64,000 nt of DNA from positions 1 through 64,000 of the forward strand of contig JAFAGA010000022.1 of assembly GCA_023423045.1 (NCBI GenBank), given 5' to 3'. Source of the DNA: Bacillota bacterium. GTDB lineage: Bacteria > Bacillota > Clostridia > Lachnospirales > Lachnospiraceae. Below are positions 43,919-52,149 of this stretch, in pieces (within the stretch, counting starts at the first letter, position 1; the number at the start of each line of letters is the position of its first letter). Below the pieces are notes generated by a model. The model was not told the DNA's origin and did not search any database. It worked only from the letters and a program-made list of their open reading frames with translations. The position numbers were made by a program, and so were the translations under genes.

Positions 43919-44560
43919 TTACTTCTGCGTACAGATGGAGATTTCATAAGGTTTCCCGTGGCCGGGGTAAATGGTCTTTACATTATATTTTCTGATCATA
44001 TCCCAGCTGTCATCAATAACAAGATCATCATAGGCCTCGGATAGCTCCGGATTGGGAAGATCACCGACAAAGGCGCAGCAATCATCCAAAATCAGGCTGA
44101 TACTGTCATCGCTGTGACCGGGAGTAGAGATGAGCTCTCCGTTAAGCCCGATGGTTTTAAGGAATTCTCTGCTCCTCGTCTCATTCATAACCAGATTGTT
44201 CCCGGCGGTTATGTCTTTAAAGTTGGCCTTCGGATTCTTCTTAAAAAGCAGATTTAGCTTATTGATATAAGGGACCTGATATTCATGCAGGAGCAGGGTG
44301 GTTCCCAGATCTTTAAGATTCTGGGCAAGACCTGCATGATCGGGATGAAAATGGGTTACCGCCAGGTAATTGATCTCATTAACACAGATATGGTTCTGGT
44401 TCAGGAGCTGCAACAGCTGGGCAAAGGTATCCGGCCACCCCGTATCAATCATCAGCCACCCATCTCCTGCCGGGAGCAGATAGCTGTTGGTCGATTTATG
44501 GACTAAAGGAATGATATTCAATGCTTTTACCTCTGTGCTTTCATTCATGCTTAATTTCAT
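43919..44560 (-). CDS. Metallo-beta-lactamase-fold hydrolase
   Basis: The start is uncertain: TTG 44569, ATG 44560 or ATG 44548 are in frame and none has a strong ribosome site, so expression may be coupled to the overlapping upstream gene. The 213-aa product (from 44560) has THFHPDHAG (HxHxDH, two-zinc site), TPGHSDDS, VGDLP and YPGHGKP, the classical MBL-fold series. Similar proteins include glyoxalase II-like and other thioester or lactone hydrolases. The substrate is unknown. Confidence 0.85.
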   Translation of the reverse strand: MKLSMNESTEVKALNIIPLVHKSTNSYLLPAGDGWLMIDTGWPDTFAQLLQLLNQNHICVNEINYLAVTHFHPDHAGLAQNLKDLGTTLLLHEYQVPYINKLNLLFKKNPKANFKDITAGNNLVMNETRSREFLKTIGLNGELISTPGHSDDSISLILDDCCAFVGDLPNPELSEAYDDLVIDDSWDMIRKYNVKTIYPGHGKPYEISICTQK

Positions 44561-44759
44561 ATGGTTCAACCATCTGAATACGGCAGGATTTGACTATATT
44601 GCCGCTGACGAGCCGGATGGCCCGCTCCACGAATAATTCCGGATCCTGCCTGTAAGGCATGCTATCGTAAATAAGCCAGTTCTCCCATATGGAATCATCA
44701 TAGGGCTTTGTCTGAGGAGTATGCATCTCTTTTTTAATATCCACGTCAACACCTCTCAT
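44541..44759 (-). CDS. Small uncharacterised protein coupled to MBL-fold gene
   Basis: This 72-aa frame overlaps the start of the MBL-fold gene and is preceded by a modest AGGAT site; a GTG at 44744 with AGAGGTG upstream is another possible start. The composition (Trp, Tyr, acidic) looks protein-like: DDSIWENWLIYDSMPYR and AIRLVSGNIVKSCRI. No family is recognised. Position suggests co-expression with the hydrolase. Confidence 0.5.
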   Translation of the reverse strand: MRGVDVDIKKEMHTPQTKPYDDSIWENWLIYDSMPYRQDPELFVERAIRLVSGNIVKSCRIQMVEPYEIKHE

Positions 44760-44906
44760 CTTTATCCTGTAAGTCGATTTAACACAACTCAGGAAATAGA
44801 TTCATTATATAATTTTTCAAGTGTGAGCATGTTTTTCTCACACTTCCCCTTAACTATATAACGAATTTTGATGGATTTCAAGTGGGCGTATGGACTGGGT
44901 GCATAT

Positions 44907-47612
44907 TTATTTCTTCGAGATGCTTCCACGGACATTGACTTTCTTCTGAAGCTCCACCACCACAATCGGAACAAAGGCCAGAAGCAGGGTGATGGCCCAT
45001 TGTCTTAAAGTCAGAGGCACCACCTGGAAGATGCCAGCCAGGGCGGGGACCGTTATGACAATGATCTGTAAAAAGCCACAGAGGAAGAAGGAAAGGGTAA
45101 GCTGGCGGTTGGTAAATAATCCGATATCAGCCAGAGAATGCTCGCTGCGCATATTAAAGGAATGGAACAGCTGTGACAGGCTCAAAACTGCAAAAGCCAT
45201 GGTTCGCCCCACCCATGGAACATAGGTTGCGGCATCGGTTGCATTCGCACCCGGCGATAAGGGGCGGAACAGTCCCGGGGTATCATAATAGTGATATCCG
45301 ATGATGAAAGCCAGCAGCGCGAGAGAGCCGATCATGATACCTTCCAACAAAATCCTCAGAGCCAGACCATCGGCAAACATTCCCTTGCTGGGGGAGACAG
45401 GCTTCTTATACATGATATCTTTTTCAGCAGGCTCGACTCCCAGGGAAATCGCCGGCAGAGAATCGGTGATCAGGTTAACCCACAGCAGTTGGACGGCTAC
45501 CAGGGGAGTGGGCAGTCCAAGCAGGATTGCAACAAAGATGGTGAGAATTTCTCCAATATTGCTGGATAGGAGAAAATGCACTGCCTTCCTGATGTTGTCA
45601 TAGATACCGCGCCCTTCTTTAACAGCGGCTACAATCGTTGCAAAATTATCATCCAGGAGAATCATATCGGCTGCATTCTTTGCCACATCCGTACCGGTGA
45701 TGCCCATTGCACATCCGATATCTGCCGCATTTAACGCAGGGGCATCATTTACGCCGTCTCCGGTCATGGCGACCACCTCACCACGGGATTGAAAGGCTTT
45801 AACAATGCGGACCTTGTGCTCGGGTGAGACTCTGGCAAATACACTGAAGCGGTAAATATTATCCTCTAATTCCTCATTACTCATAACCGACAGTCGTTCT
45901 CCGGTGATCGCTTCCTCCCGGTCGGTGAGGATTCCTAAGTCTCTGGCAATTGCCTGGGCGGTCAGAACATGATCTCCTGTAATCATTACAGGCTTGATGC
46001 CGGCCTGGCGGCACATGGCGACGGCTCCCCGAACCTCTTCCCTGGGAGGATCGATCATTCCGATCAGGCCGATGAAGGTCAGGTCCTTCTCCAGGTCCCC
46101 CTTCTCCATCTTCTTAAAATTATCGGGGAGATTCTTATATGCGACGGCAATAACCCGGAGAGCCTTGGCAGTCATGGATTCATTCAAAGAGTTCAGCCTC
46201 TTTCTTTCTCTGGAGGTAAGGGGGTACTGCTTGCCGTCCCGGTAATAGCTGCTGCACCGTCCCAGCATGAAGTCAAAGGCTCCTTTTGTGATGCTTCGAT
46301 AGCCCTGTTCCGGGGAGCTGTGGACCGTAGTCATAAGCTTTCTGGCAGAATCAAAGGGGATCTCAAATACTCTGGGGTGAGTGCGATCCAGTTCATTTTT
46401 ATCGGAGCCGGCATGATAGGCAGCCAGAACCAGAGCTTTTTCTGTCGGCTCTCCGTTCAGGGAGAGAAAATCTTTTTGAACATCTAAAATGGCGTCATTG
46501 CATAGTGCGGCATGGGATAAGAGGAAAGAGGAAAAGCTGCTTTTCTCCTTTTCCGCTCCTTCCAGGGAGCAGATCTGGGTGACGGTCATCACATTCTGGG
46601 TCAGGGTACCGGTCTTGTCGGAGCAAATTACGGTGGCGCTGCCCAAGGTTTCGACAGCCGGAAGCTTGCGGATTACCGCATTCTTCTTTGCCATTCTCTG
46701 TACGCCCAGAGAAAGCATGATGGTAACAATGGCAGGCAGTCCCTCGGGAATGGCTGCTACTGCAAGGCTGACGGAAGTCATGAACATATCAAAGATCGGA
46801 AGATGCTTGAACAGCCCCATGACGAAGATCAGGCCGCATATGATCAGAGCTGCGATGCCCAAGACCTTTCCGGTATTTGCCAGGCGCTTCTGCAGAGGGG
46901 TCATGGGGGTCTCTTCCTCCATGATTAATCTGGCAATGTGCCCGACCTGGGTATTCATTCCGGTCTCTGTCACGACGGCAAGACCTCTGCCGTAAGTGAT
47001 GGTGCTGGTGGCGAGAACCATATTAACCCGGTCTCCCAGATTGGTGTCCGGGCGCAGGATGGCTTCGGCAAGTTTATCCACCGGATGGGATTCTCCGGTC
47101 AGGGATGCTTCCTCTGCCTTTAGATTGACTGCGGTCAGCAATCTGGCATCTGCCGGAACGAAGGCCCCGGTTTCCAGCAGTATGATGTCGCCGGGCACCA
47201 GATCGGCAGAATCGATGATGCTGATTTTGCCTTCTCTGAGAACATGAGCGGAGGGGGCAGACATCTTCTTTAGGGCCTCCAGAGCCTTTTCCGCTCTTGC
47301 CTCCTGCAACAGCCCCAGGGTAGCATTCACTATGATAATACATAATATAATAACCGGATCCACATAGTCCGGATCTCCTTCCATATATGACACAAGGAAG
47401 GACAGGATTGCTGCCAGAATCAAAATAATAATCATGAAATCAGCGAACTGTCCCAGAAACTTAAAGAGGATGTTTTTCTTCTTTTTTACCTCAAGAATAT
47501 TGCGGCCAATGGATTGCTGGCGCTGATTGACCTCCTTGGCTGACAAGCCCTGATTATGGATCACCCCGAGCTGTTCGAGGACTTCGCTGATAGGTAAACT
47601 ATGCCATTGCAT
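44907..47612 (-). CDS. Calcium-type P-type ATPase
   Basis: ATG 47612 (MQWHSLPISEVLEQLGV) gives 901 aa, the normal size; upstream in-frame codons lack a ribosome site. It has the phosphorylation site CSDKTGTLT, the TGES actuator loop (LTGESHPV), the hinge MTGDGVNDAPAL and PEGLPAIVTIMLSLG in the membrane helix near the ion site, followed by NLITDSLPAISLG. This is the P2A layout of Ca2+-exporting pumps (as in Bacillus YloB). It should expel calcium from the cytoplasm. It follows a DedA gene in the same direction. Confidence 0.92.
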   Translation of the reverse strand: MQWHSLPISEVLEQLGVIHNQGLSAKEVNQRQQSIGRNILEVKKKKNILFKFLGQFADFMIIILILAAILSFLVSYMEGDPDYVDPVIILCIIIVNATLGLLQEARAEKALEALKKMSAPSAHVLREGKISIIDSADLVPGDIILLETGAFVPADARLLTAVNLKAEEASLTGESHPVDKLAEAILRPDTNLGDRVNMVLATSTITYGRGLAVVTETGMNTQVGHIARLIMEEETPMTPLQKRLANTGKVLGIAALIICGLIFVMGLFKHLPIFDMFMTSVSLAVAAIPEGLPAIVTIMLSLGVQRMAKKNAVIRKLPAVETLGSATVICSDKTGTLTQNVMTVTQICSLEGAEKEKSSFSSFLLSHAALCNDAILDVQKDFLSLNGEPTEKALVLAAYHAGSDKNELDRTHPRVFEIPFDSARKLMTTVHSSPEQGYRSITKGAFDFMLGRCSSYYRDGKQYPLTSRERKRLNSLNESMTAKALRVIAVAYKNLPDNFKKMEKGDLEKDLTFIGLIGMIDPPREEVRGAVAMCRQAGIKPVMITGDHVLTAQAIARDLGILTDREEAITGERLSVMSNEELEDNIYRFSVFARVSPEHKVRIVKAFQSRGEVVAMTGDGVNDAPALNAADIGCAMGITGTDVAKNAADMILLDDNFATIVAAVKEGRGIYDNIRKAVHFLLSSNIGEILTIFVAILLGLPTPLVAVQLLWVNLITDSLPAISLGVEPAEKDIMYKKPVSPSKGMFADGLALRILLEGIMIGSLALLAFIIGYHYYDTPGLFRPLSPGANATDAATYVPWVGRTMAFAVLSLSQLFHSFNMRSEHSLADIGLFTNRQLTLSFFLCGFLQIIVITVPALAGIFQVVPLTLRQWAITLLLAFVPIVVVELQKKVNVRGSISKK

Positions 47613-47720
47613 TATACTGCTCACTCCCGGTGTTCTAAATCTTCTCTTAATTATATGACAACAGCTTGGGAATATGATTGGTAATAGAAACAAGCCGGGC
47701 TGCTTTTGTCCTTCCCGCTC

Positions 47721-48335
47721 TCATGACGAAGTGACCCTGGATTTTTTCTTCCTCCTCCGGTAGATTGCATTGAACAGCAGGGCAGCAAGGCACAGCAAAG
47801 CGATCGGAAGAAGGTTATATTTGTACCGCTCATAATAGCCTGCCACCTTCTGATAATTTTCCTGAAGGGCATATCCCAGGCCGATCAAAAGCGTGTTCCA
47901 TACGGTGATTCCCAGAAGGGAATAGGTAAAATAAGTGACGGGATGAAGCTTGGCCGCCCCTGCAATCAACGCAATATAAGTCCGGATCAGGGGGATCACC
48001 CTGCCGATACAGACTGCTGCGCCGCCGTGTTTTTGGAATTTTTCATTGGCATGGTCCAGGCCCTTTTGTGCCTTTGGAAACCGGCGTATGATGGCATGGA
48101 GAATTACCTGTCCCCCAAACCAGCCGATTCCGTAGCAGATACCGGTACCGATTAATCCGGCCAGGATGCTTAACGGAAGTATCACCAGGAAGCTGGTGTG
48201 GTTCATGGAGGCAACGGCTCCGGAAAAGGGAAGTACGATTTCACTGGAAACCGGGAAACAGGCATATTCCAGAAGAATAATGAGGAACATGGCCAGGGTG
48301 CCGTATTCAGAAATAAGATTCTGTATAAAATTCAT
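47721..48335 (-). CDS. DedA-family membrane protein
   Basis: This 204-aa protein has four to five hydrophobic segments and the DedA/VTT pattern: EYACFPVSSEIVLPFSGAVAS near the N-terminus, GTGICYGIGWFGG, and the conserved GRVIPLIRTYIALIAGAAK (residue about 112, with Arg). DedA proteins help recycle or flip membrane lipids and support membrane integrity. The C-terminus is basic (RRRKKKSR). The next gene downstream, 108 bases on, is a calcium-type ATPase. Confidence 0.9.
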   Translation of the reverse strand: MNFIQNLISEYGTLAMFLIILLEYACFPVSSEIVLPFSGAVASMNHTSFLVILPLSILAGLIGTGICYGIGWFGGQVILHAIIRRFPKAQKGLDHANEKFQKHGGAAVCIGRVIPLIRTYIALIAGAAKLHPVTYFTYSLLGITVWNTLLIGLGYALQENYQKVAGYYERYKYNLLPIALLCLAALLFNAIYRRRKKKSRVTSS

Positions 48336-48799
48336 TTGCTTCTCCTTCTCTTGTTATTAATGTATGTATATGTTTCAGCTGCCCAAAGTCTTCCATATAA
48401 ATTAAAAGAGGAGCAACAGTTCAACCCGGACCGGCCTCTGGGATAGGAACATTCCTTTTGCGCTGACCGGCTGAGTGCATCTTGTGAAGCGGAGCGTCCT
48501 GAACGCACGAAGGAAAGGCAAGTGAAAATGGAATGTTCCTATCCCAGAGGCCGGTCCGGGTTGAACTATTGATTCCTAATCAATTTCTAATCTAAAGTTG
48601 GCAAAACAATCTATGATTTGCGGGATTATTGTGTTAAGATTGTATTAATTATTGAATGGTAATCCATGGGATATCTGCCAAAGAAATCTATCCAAGGATT
48701 TGTACCTGTTTATACATTATAAATTTGGGTAAATTAATATAATATAGAAATCAAAGGTAAGTAAAGCTTAATATTACTGAATTATAGGGGGAAAGAAGA
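48336..48799. other. Divergent intergenic region with large inverted repeat
   Basis: This lies between the leftward DedA gene and rightward pgsA-like gene. It contains the 37-bp inverted repeat described separately. The remaining part (48568-48790) is AT-rich and includes TTGTGTTAAGATTG-like promoter material without a clear match. AGGGGG precedes the pgsA-like start. Confidence 0.45.
48419..48566. repeat. Perfect 37-bp inverted repeat around a 74-bp core
   Basis: The left arm (48419-48455, starting GTTCAACCCGGACCGG) is the exact reverse complement of the right arm (48530-48566, ending CCGGTCCGGGTTGAAC). The outer pair A/T extends it to 38. The core, 74 bases, is G/A-rich and too short for a protein. 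The arms are GC-rich compared with the surroundings. This looks like a miniature inverted-repeat transposable element or a very stable folded RNA; I see no obvious target-site duplication. Confidence 0.8.
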
Positions 48800-49375
48800 A
48801 TGAAAGTGTTAACAAAATTCACAAAAAAGGATCTCTGGGCTGTTCCCAATATTCTTTGTTATATCCGCTTTTTGCTGATCCCAATATTTGTGGTTACCTA
48901 TATCAGGGCGGACAATCCGAAACAGTATATTACCTCGGCTGCGGTAGTGTTTCTGTCCGGCTTGACGGATTTTCTGGACGGGTTTATCGCCCGCAGATTT
49001 GATATGGTGACCGATCTGGGCAAGATCATCGATCCTCTGGCGGATAAGCTTACCCAGGCTGCCTTAATCTTTGTACTGGTTGTCAAAATACGATGGATGT
49101 TTCTGCTTTTAATTCTCTTTGTGGTTATGCAGCTGTTTTTACTGGCTGCAGGCCTGGTGATGCTTAAAAAAGGAAAAAAGCTGAACGGTGCCAAATGGTT
49201 TGGAAAGGTGTCCACCACCGTGTTTTATGCAACGATGCTGGTGCTGGTTGCCGTCCCTGGATTAAAGGAGGAAACCGCCAATGTTCTGATGCTGGTATGC
49301 GGAGCATTCCTGCTTCTGTCCTTCCTGATGTATATTAATGAATATATTATGATGTATCGTAATCTAACCGCTTAA
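48800..49375 (+). CDS. pgsA: CDP-alcohol phosphatidyltransferase (PgsA/cardiolipin-synthase type)
   Basis: The start follows AGGGGGAAAG. The 191-aa membrane protein has the family motif DGFIARRFDMVTDLGKIIDPLAD (DGxxAR...GxxxDxxxD) near residue 54 and four to six hydrophobic helices. Enzymes of this family join CDP-diacylglycerol to glycerol 3-phosphate or to phosphatidylglycerol, making the anionic lipids of the membrane. The symbol pgsA is the likely one; a cardiolipin-synthase-like role cannot be excluded. The AI-2E-type permease gene follows 23 bases later. Confidence 0.85.
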   Translation: MKVLTKFTKKDLWAVPNILCYIRFLLIPIFVVTYIRADNPKQYITSAAVVFLSGLTDFLDGFIARRFDMVTDLGKIIDPLADKLTQAALIFVLVVKIRWMFLLLILFVVMQLFLLAAGLVMLKKGKKLNGAKWFGKVSTTVFYATMLVLVAVPGLKEETANVLMLVCGAFLLLSFLMYINEYIMMYRNLTA

Positions 49376-49397
49376 TCGAATTACAAAGGAGTAGATC

Positions 49398-50552
49398 ATG
49401 GAATTAAATAAAAGCAATATAAAAAAGATACTCGGGATCATCACCTTCACCGTTTTACTCTATGTCGGTATTCAGAGGCTGGATGTGGTATGGTCTTTTC
49501 TGGCGGCAGCATTTAATCTGGCTTTTCCGTTTTTGCTGGGTGCTGCTATAGCCTTCGTTCTGAATGTCCTGATGCGTGCACTGGAACAGCGGTTGTTTGA
49601 CAGAACATCAAAGAAGAAGCTTGCCTGGAAGCTGAAGAGGCCTATCAGTCTGCTTCTTACCTTGCTGATTGTGTTTGGCGTTATTTTTCTGGTGGTGTTT
49701 CTGGTTGTACCGGAGATTATTAAAACAGCGGATAATGTACGGCTTAGTATGCCCGGATTTTTTACTCAAATAGAGATAAATTATATGGCTCTGATTGATC
49801 AGTATCCTTTTTTGGAGGATTACCTGAGGATTGATACCTTGGACTGGAAGGAGATTGTTAATAATTTCTATGGCTTTATTATGAACAGCGGTGCCGATAT
49901 GCTGCATTCAACTTTTAGTGTGGCTACAAGTATCTTTGGCGGTATTATTGATTTTCTGCTGGGCTTTATCTTTTCAATCTATATTCTGCTTCAGAAGGAG
50001 AGGCTGGGGAAGCAGTCCAGGAAGCTGCTGTACGCATATCTTCCGGAAAAGGCGGTGGACAGAATTTTATCCTTATGTTCCATGTCCTCCACTATCTTCT
50101 CCAAGTTTCTGTCCGGACAGTGTCTGGAAGCAGTCATTCTGGGATTGCTGTTCTTTGTACCAATGCTGATATTGCGTTTTCCTTACGCATTGCTGATTAG
50201 CATATTGATCAGTTTCACCGCCTTGATTCCAATTTTCGGAGCTTTTATCGGATGCTTTATCGGCGCATTTTTGATTCTGATTGTGGATCCGGTGAAGGCA
50301 CTCTGGTTCATTCTTATGTTCGTTATCATCCAGCAGATCGAAGGGAATCTAATCTATCCCCGTGTAGTGGGAGGTTCTATCGGACTTCCTTCCCTGTGGG
50401 TGTTAGTGGCGGTTACCATTGGCGGAAGCACCTTAGGCATCGCAGGAATGCTGATATTCATACCGATGTTCTCGGTATTATATACCCTGGTGAAAGATGC
50501 GGTAAATACAAAACTAAAAAAGCGCAGGATTTCTCCGAGCAAATTGCAGTAA
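49398..50552 (+). CDS. AI-2E/PerM-family permease
   Basis: The start follows AAAGGAGTAG. The 384-aa protein has eight or so membrane helices and the family hallmark near the end: FVIIQQIEGNLIYPRVVGGSIGLPSLWVL, where the P and E/G residues are typical of AI-2E transporters. Helices near residues 10-50, 70-100, 160-185, 225-285 and 300-350 are evident. The family includes the AI-2 exporter TqsA and Na+/H+ antiporter-like members, so the substrate is unclear. luxS, the source of AI-2, lies 5 kb away in the window. Confidence 0.87.
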   Translation: MELNKSNIKKILGIITFTVLLYVGIQRLDVVWSFLAAAFNLAFPFLLGAAIAFVLNVLMRALEQRLFDRTSKKKLAWKLKRPISLLLTLLIVFGVIFLVVFLVVPEIIKTADNVRLSMPGFFTQIEINYMALIDQYPFLEDYLRIDTLDWKEIVNNFYGFIMNSGADMLHSTFSVATSIFGGIIDFLLGFIFSIYILLQKERLGKQSRKLLYAYLPEKAVDRILSLCSMSSTIFSKFLSGQCLEAVILGLLFFVPMLILRFPYALLISILISFTALIPIFGAFIGCFIGAFLILIVDPVKALWFILMFVIIQQIEGNLIYPRVVGGSIGLPSLWVLVAVTIGGSTLGIAGMLIFIPMFSVLYTLVKDAVNTKLKKRRISPSKLQ

Positions 50553-50588
50553 ACTGTTTCTGTTGTTTTTAAAAAGTGGAGGGATGTT

Positions 50589-52130
50589 ATGACGACTTTG
50601 GTAAAGCAAGAGCTTGAACGGGGAGCAGGAATATTGATGCCCGTCAGCGCATTGCCTTCCCGGTACGGCATCGGTACCTTGGGAGAAGAGAGCTTTCGTT
50701 TTGTGGACTTTTTAAAAAGAACCGGCTGCCGGTACTGGCAGGTACTGCCGGTGGGGCCGACCAGCTTTGGTGACAGCCCGTACCAGTCTTTCTCGGCATT
50801 TGCCGGGAACCCTTATTTTATTGATTTGGATATACTGGTTAAGGAGGGCTTGCTTCAAGAGGAAGAATTAAAGGAGCCAAAATGGTATAAGAGAACGGAC
50901 CGGATTGATTATGCGGCAATCTATAAGTACAGGTTTGATATTTTAAAGAAAGCTTTTTCCCGGAGCAGCTTAAAGAGCACGAAGGAATTCAGAAGCTTTC
51001 AAAAGGAAAATAGATTCTGGCTCAGAGACTACAGCCTTTATATGGCGGTGAAGGGGCATTTCGGGCAGAAGGAATGGTCTTTGTGGGATGAGGATATCCG
51101 CTTCCGCAGAGAGAAGGCCGTGACCAGGTACATAAAGCAGTTGGCGCAGGAAATTGATTTCTGGGAATTTTGCCAATTTAAGTTCCGGGAACAGTGGGAT
51201 AGGGTAAAGAGCTATGCAAATGAGGCCGGAATACGGATCATCGGTGATATTCCCCTGTACGTATCGGAGGACAGCTCCGATGTCTGGGTGCATGGGGAGC
51301 TGTTTGAGCTGGATGAGAAGAGGAGGCCGGTGAATGTGGCCGGAGTTCCGCCGGATCTTTTCTCCGCAGACGGACAACGTTGGGGGAACCCGCTGTATCG
51401 CTGGGATGTGATGGAGAAGCAGGACTTTCTCTGGTGGAGGGAACGGATGAAGATATCCTCCCACCTGTATGACGTTATCCGTATCGATCATTTTATCGGA
51501 GTTGTGAATTATTATTCCATTCCCGCCTCCAATACCACGGCGGCCGGAGGGTGCTGGCTTCCTGGGCCCGGGAGGAAGCTGACGGATGTGATTAAGGAAT
51601 CCATTGGGAAGGCAAAGATCATTGCGGAAGATCTCGGGGTGATCACACCTAAAGTGCGTGCTCTGATTCAGGAGACCGGCTTTCCAGGTATGAAGGTATT
51701 GATGTTCGGGTTGGAGGGACCGCCGGACCATGAGTACTTACCTCATAATTATAAGGATACCAATCTGGTTGCCTATATCGGAACCCATGATAATGAAACC
51801 CTGGTTGGCTTTTTGAAGCATTTTAAGGAAGAAGAGCTGGAATTTGTGTTACGTTATTTTAATGCCGGTACGAGGGAGGAGCTGCCCTTTGCCATCCTCC
51901 GGGCTCTCTATTCCTGTATTGCGGACGTGGTTATTGTGCAGATGCAGGATCTGCTTCTGCTGGACAATAAGGCTAGAATGAATTTCCCGTCAACCATGGG
52001 AAAGAACTGGCAATGGCGCATCAAACGAAGTCAGTACAAGGAACTAAGGGAAGAGATGCTATCGGAATATGCACTGCTCTTTAACAGAGCTCCAGGGGTA
52101 CCGGAGAACAAAGAGGAGGCGGCGGTATAG
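50589..52130 (+). CDS. malQ: 4-alpha-glucanotransferase (GH77)
   Basis: The start follows GGAGGGATG. The 513-aa enzyme shows the GH77 pattern: PVSALPSRYGIGTLG at the N-terminus, PTSFGDSPYQSFSAFAGNPYFIDLD, GDIPLYVSEDSSDVW (with the nucleophile region downstream), VIRIDHFIG, and EDLGVITPKV with GFPGMKVL. It transfers maltosyl or longer glucan units to rebuild maltodextrins. It precedes glgP by 19 bases, an operon for glycogen or maltodextrin breakdown. Confidence 0.95.
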   Translation: MTTLVKQELERGAGILMPVSALPSRYGIGTLGEESFRFVDFLKRTGCRYWQVLPVGPTSFGDSPYQSFSAFAGNPYFIDLDILVKEGLLQEEELKEPKWYKRTDRIDYAAIYKYRFDILKKAFSRSSLKSTKEFRSFQKENRFWLRDYSLYMAVKGHFGQKEWSLWDEDIRFRREKAVTRYIKQLAQEIDFWEFCQFKFREQWDRVKSYANEAGIRIIGDIPLYVSEDSSDVWVHGELFELDEKRRPVNVAGVPPDLFSADGQRWGNPLYRWDVMEKQDFLWWRERMKISSHLYDVIRIDHFIGVVNYYSIPASNTTAAGGCWLPGPGRKLTDVIKESIGKAKIIAEDLGVITPKVRALIQETGFPGMKVLMFGLEGPPDHEYLPHNYKDTNLVAYIGTHDNETLVGFLKHFKEEELEFVLRYFNAGTREELPFAILRALYSCIADVVIVQMQDLLLLDNKARMNFPSTMGKNWQWRIKRSQYKELREEMLSEYALLFNRAPGVPENKEEAAV

Positions 52131-52149
52131 CCCGAAAGGGGGAAGAAGA

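Noticed and set aside
47074..47343. 89-codon minus frame within the P-type ATPase
   Set aside because: It is an alternate frame of the ATPase gene, with no start signals of its own.
50970..51731. 253-codon minus-strand frame inside malQ
   Set aside because: This is a shadow of a well-supported GH77 gene.
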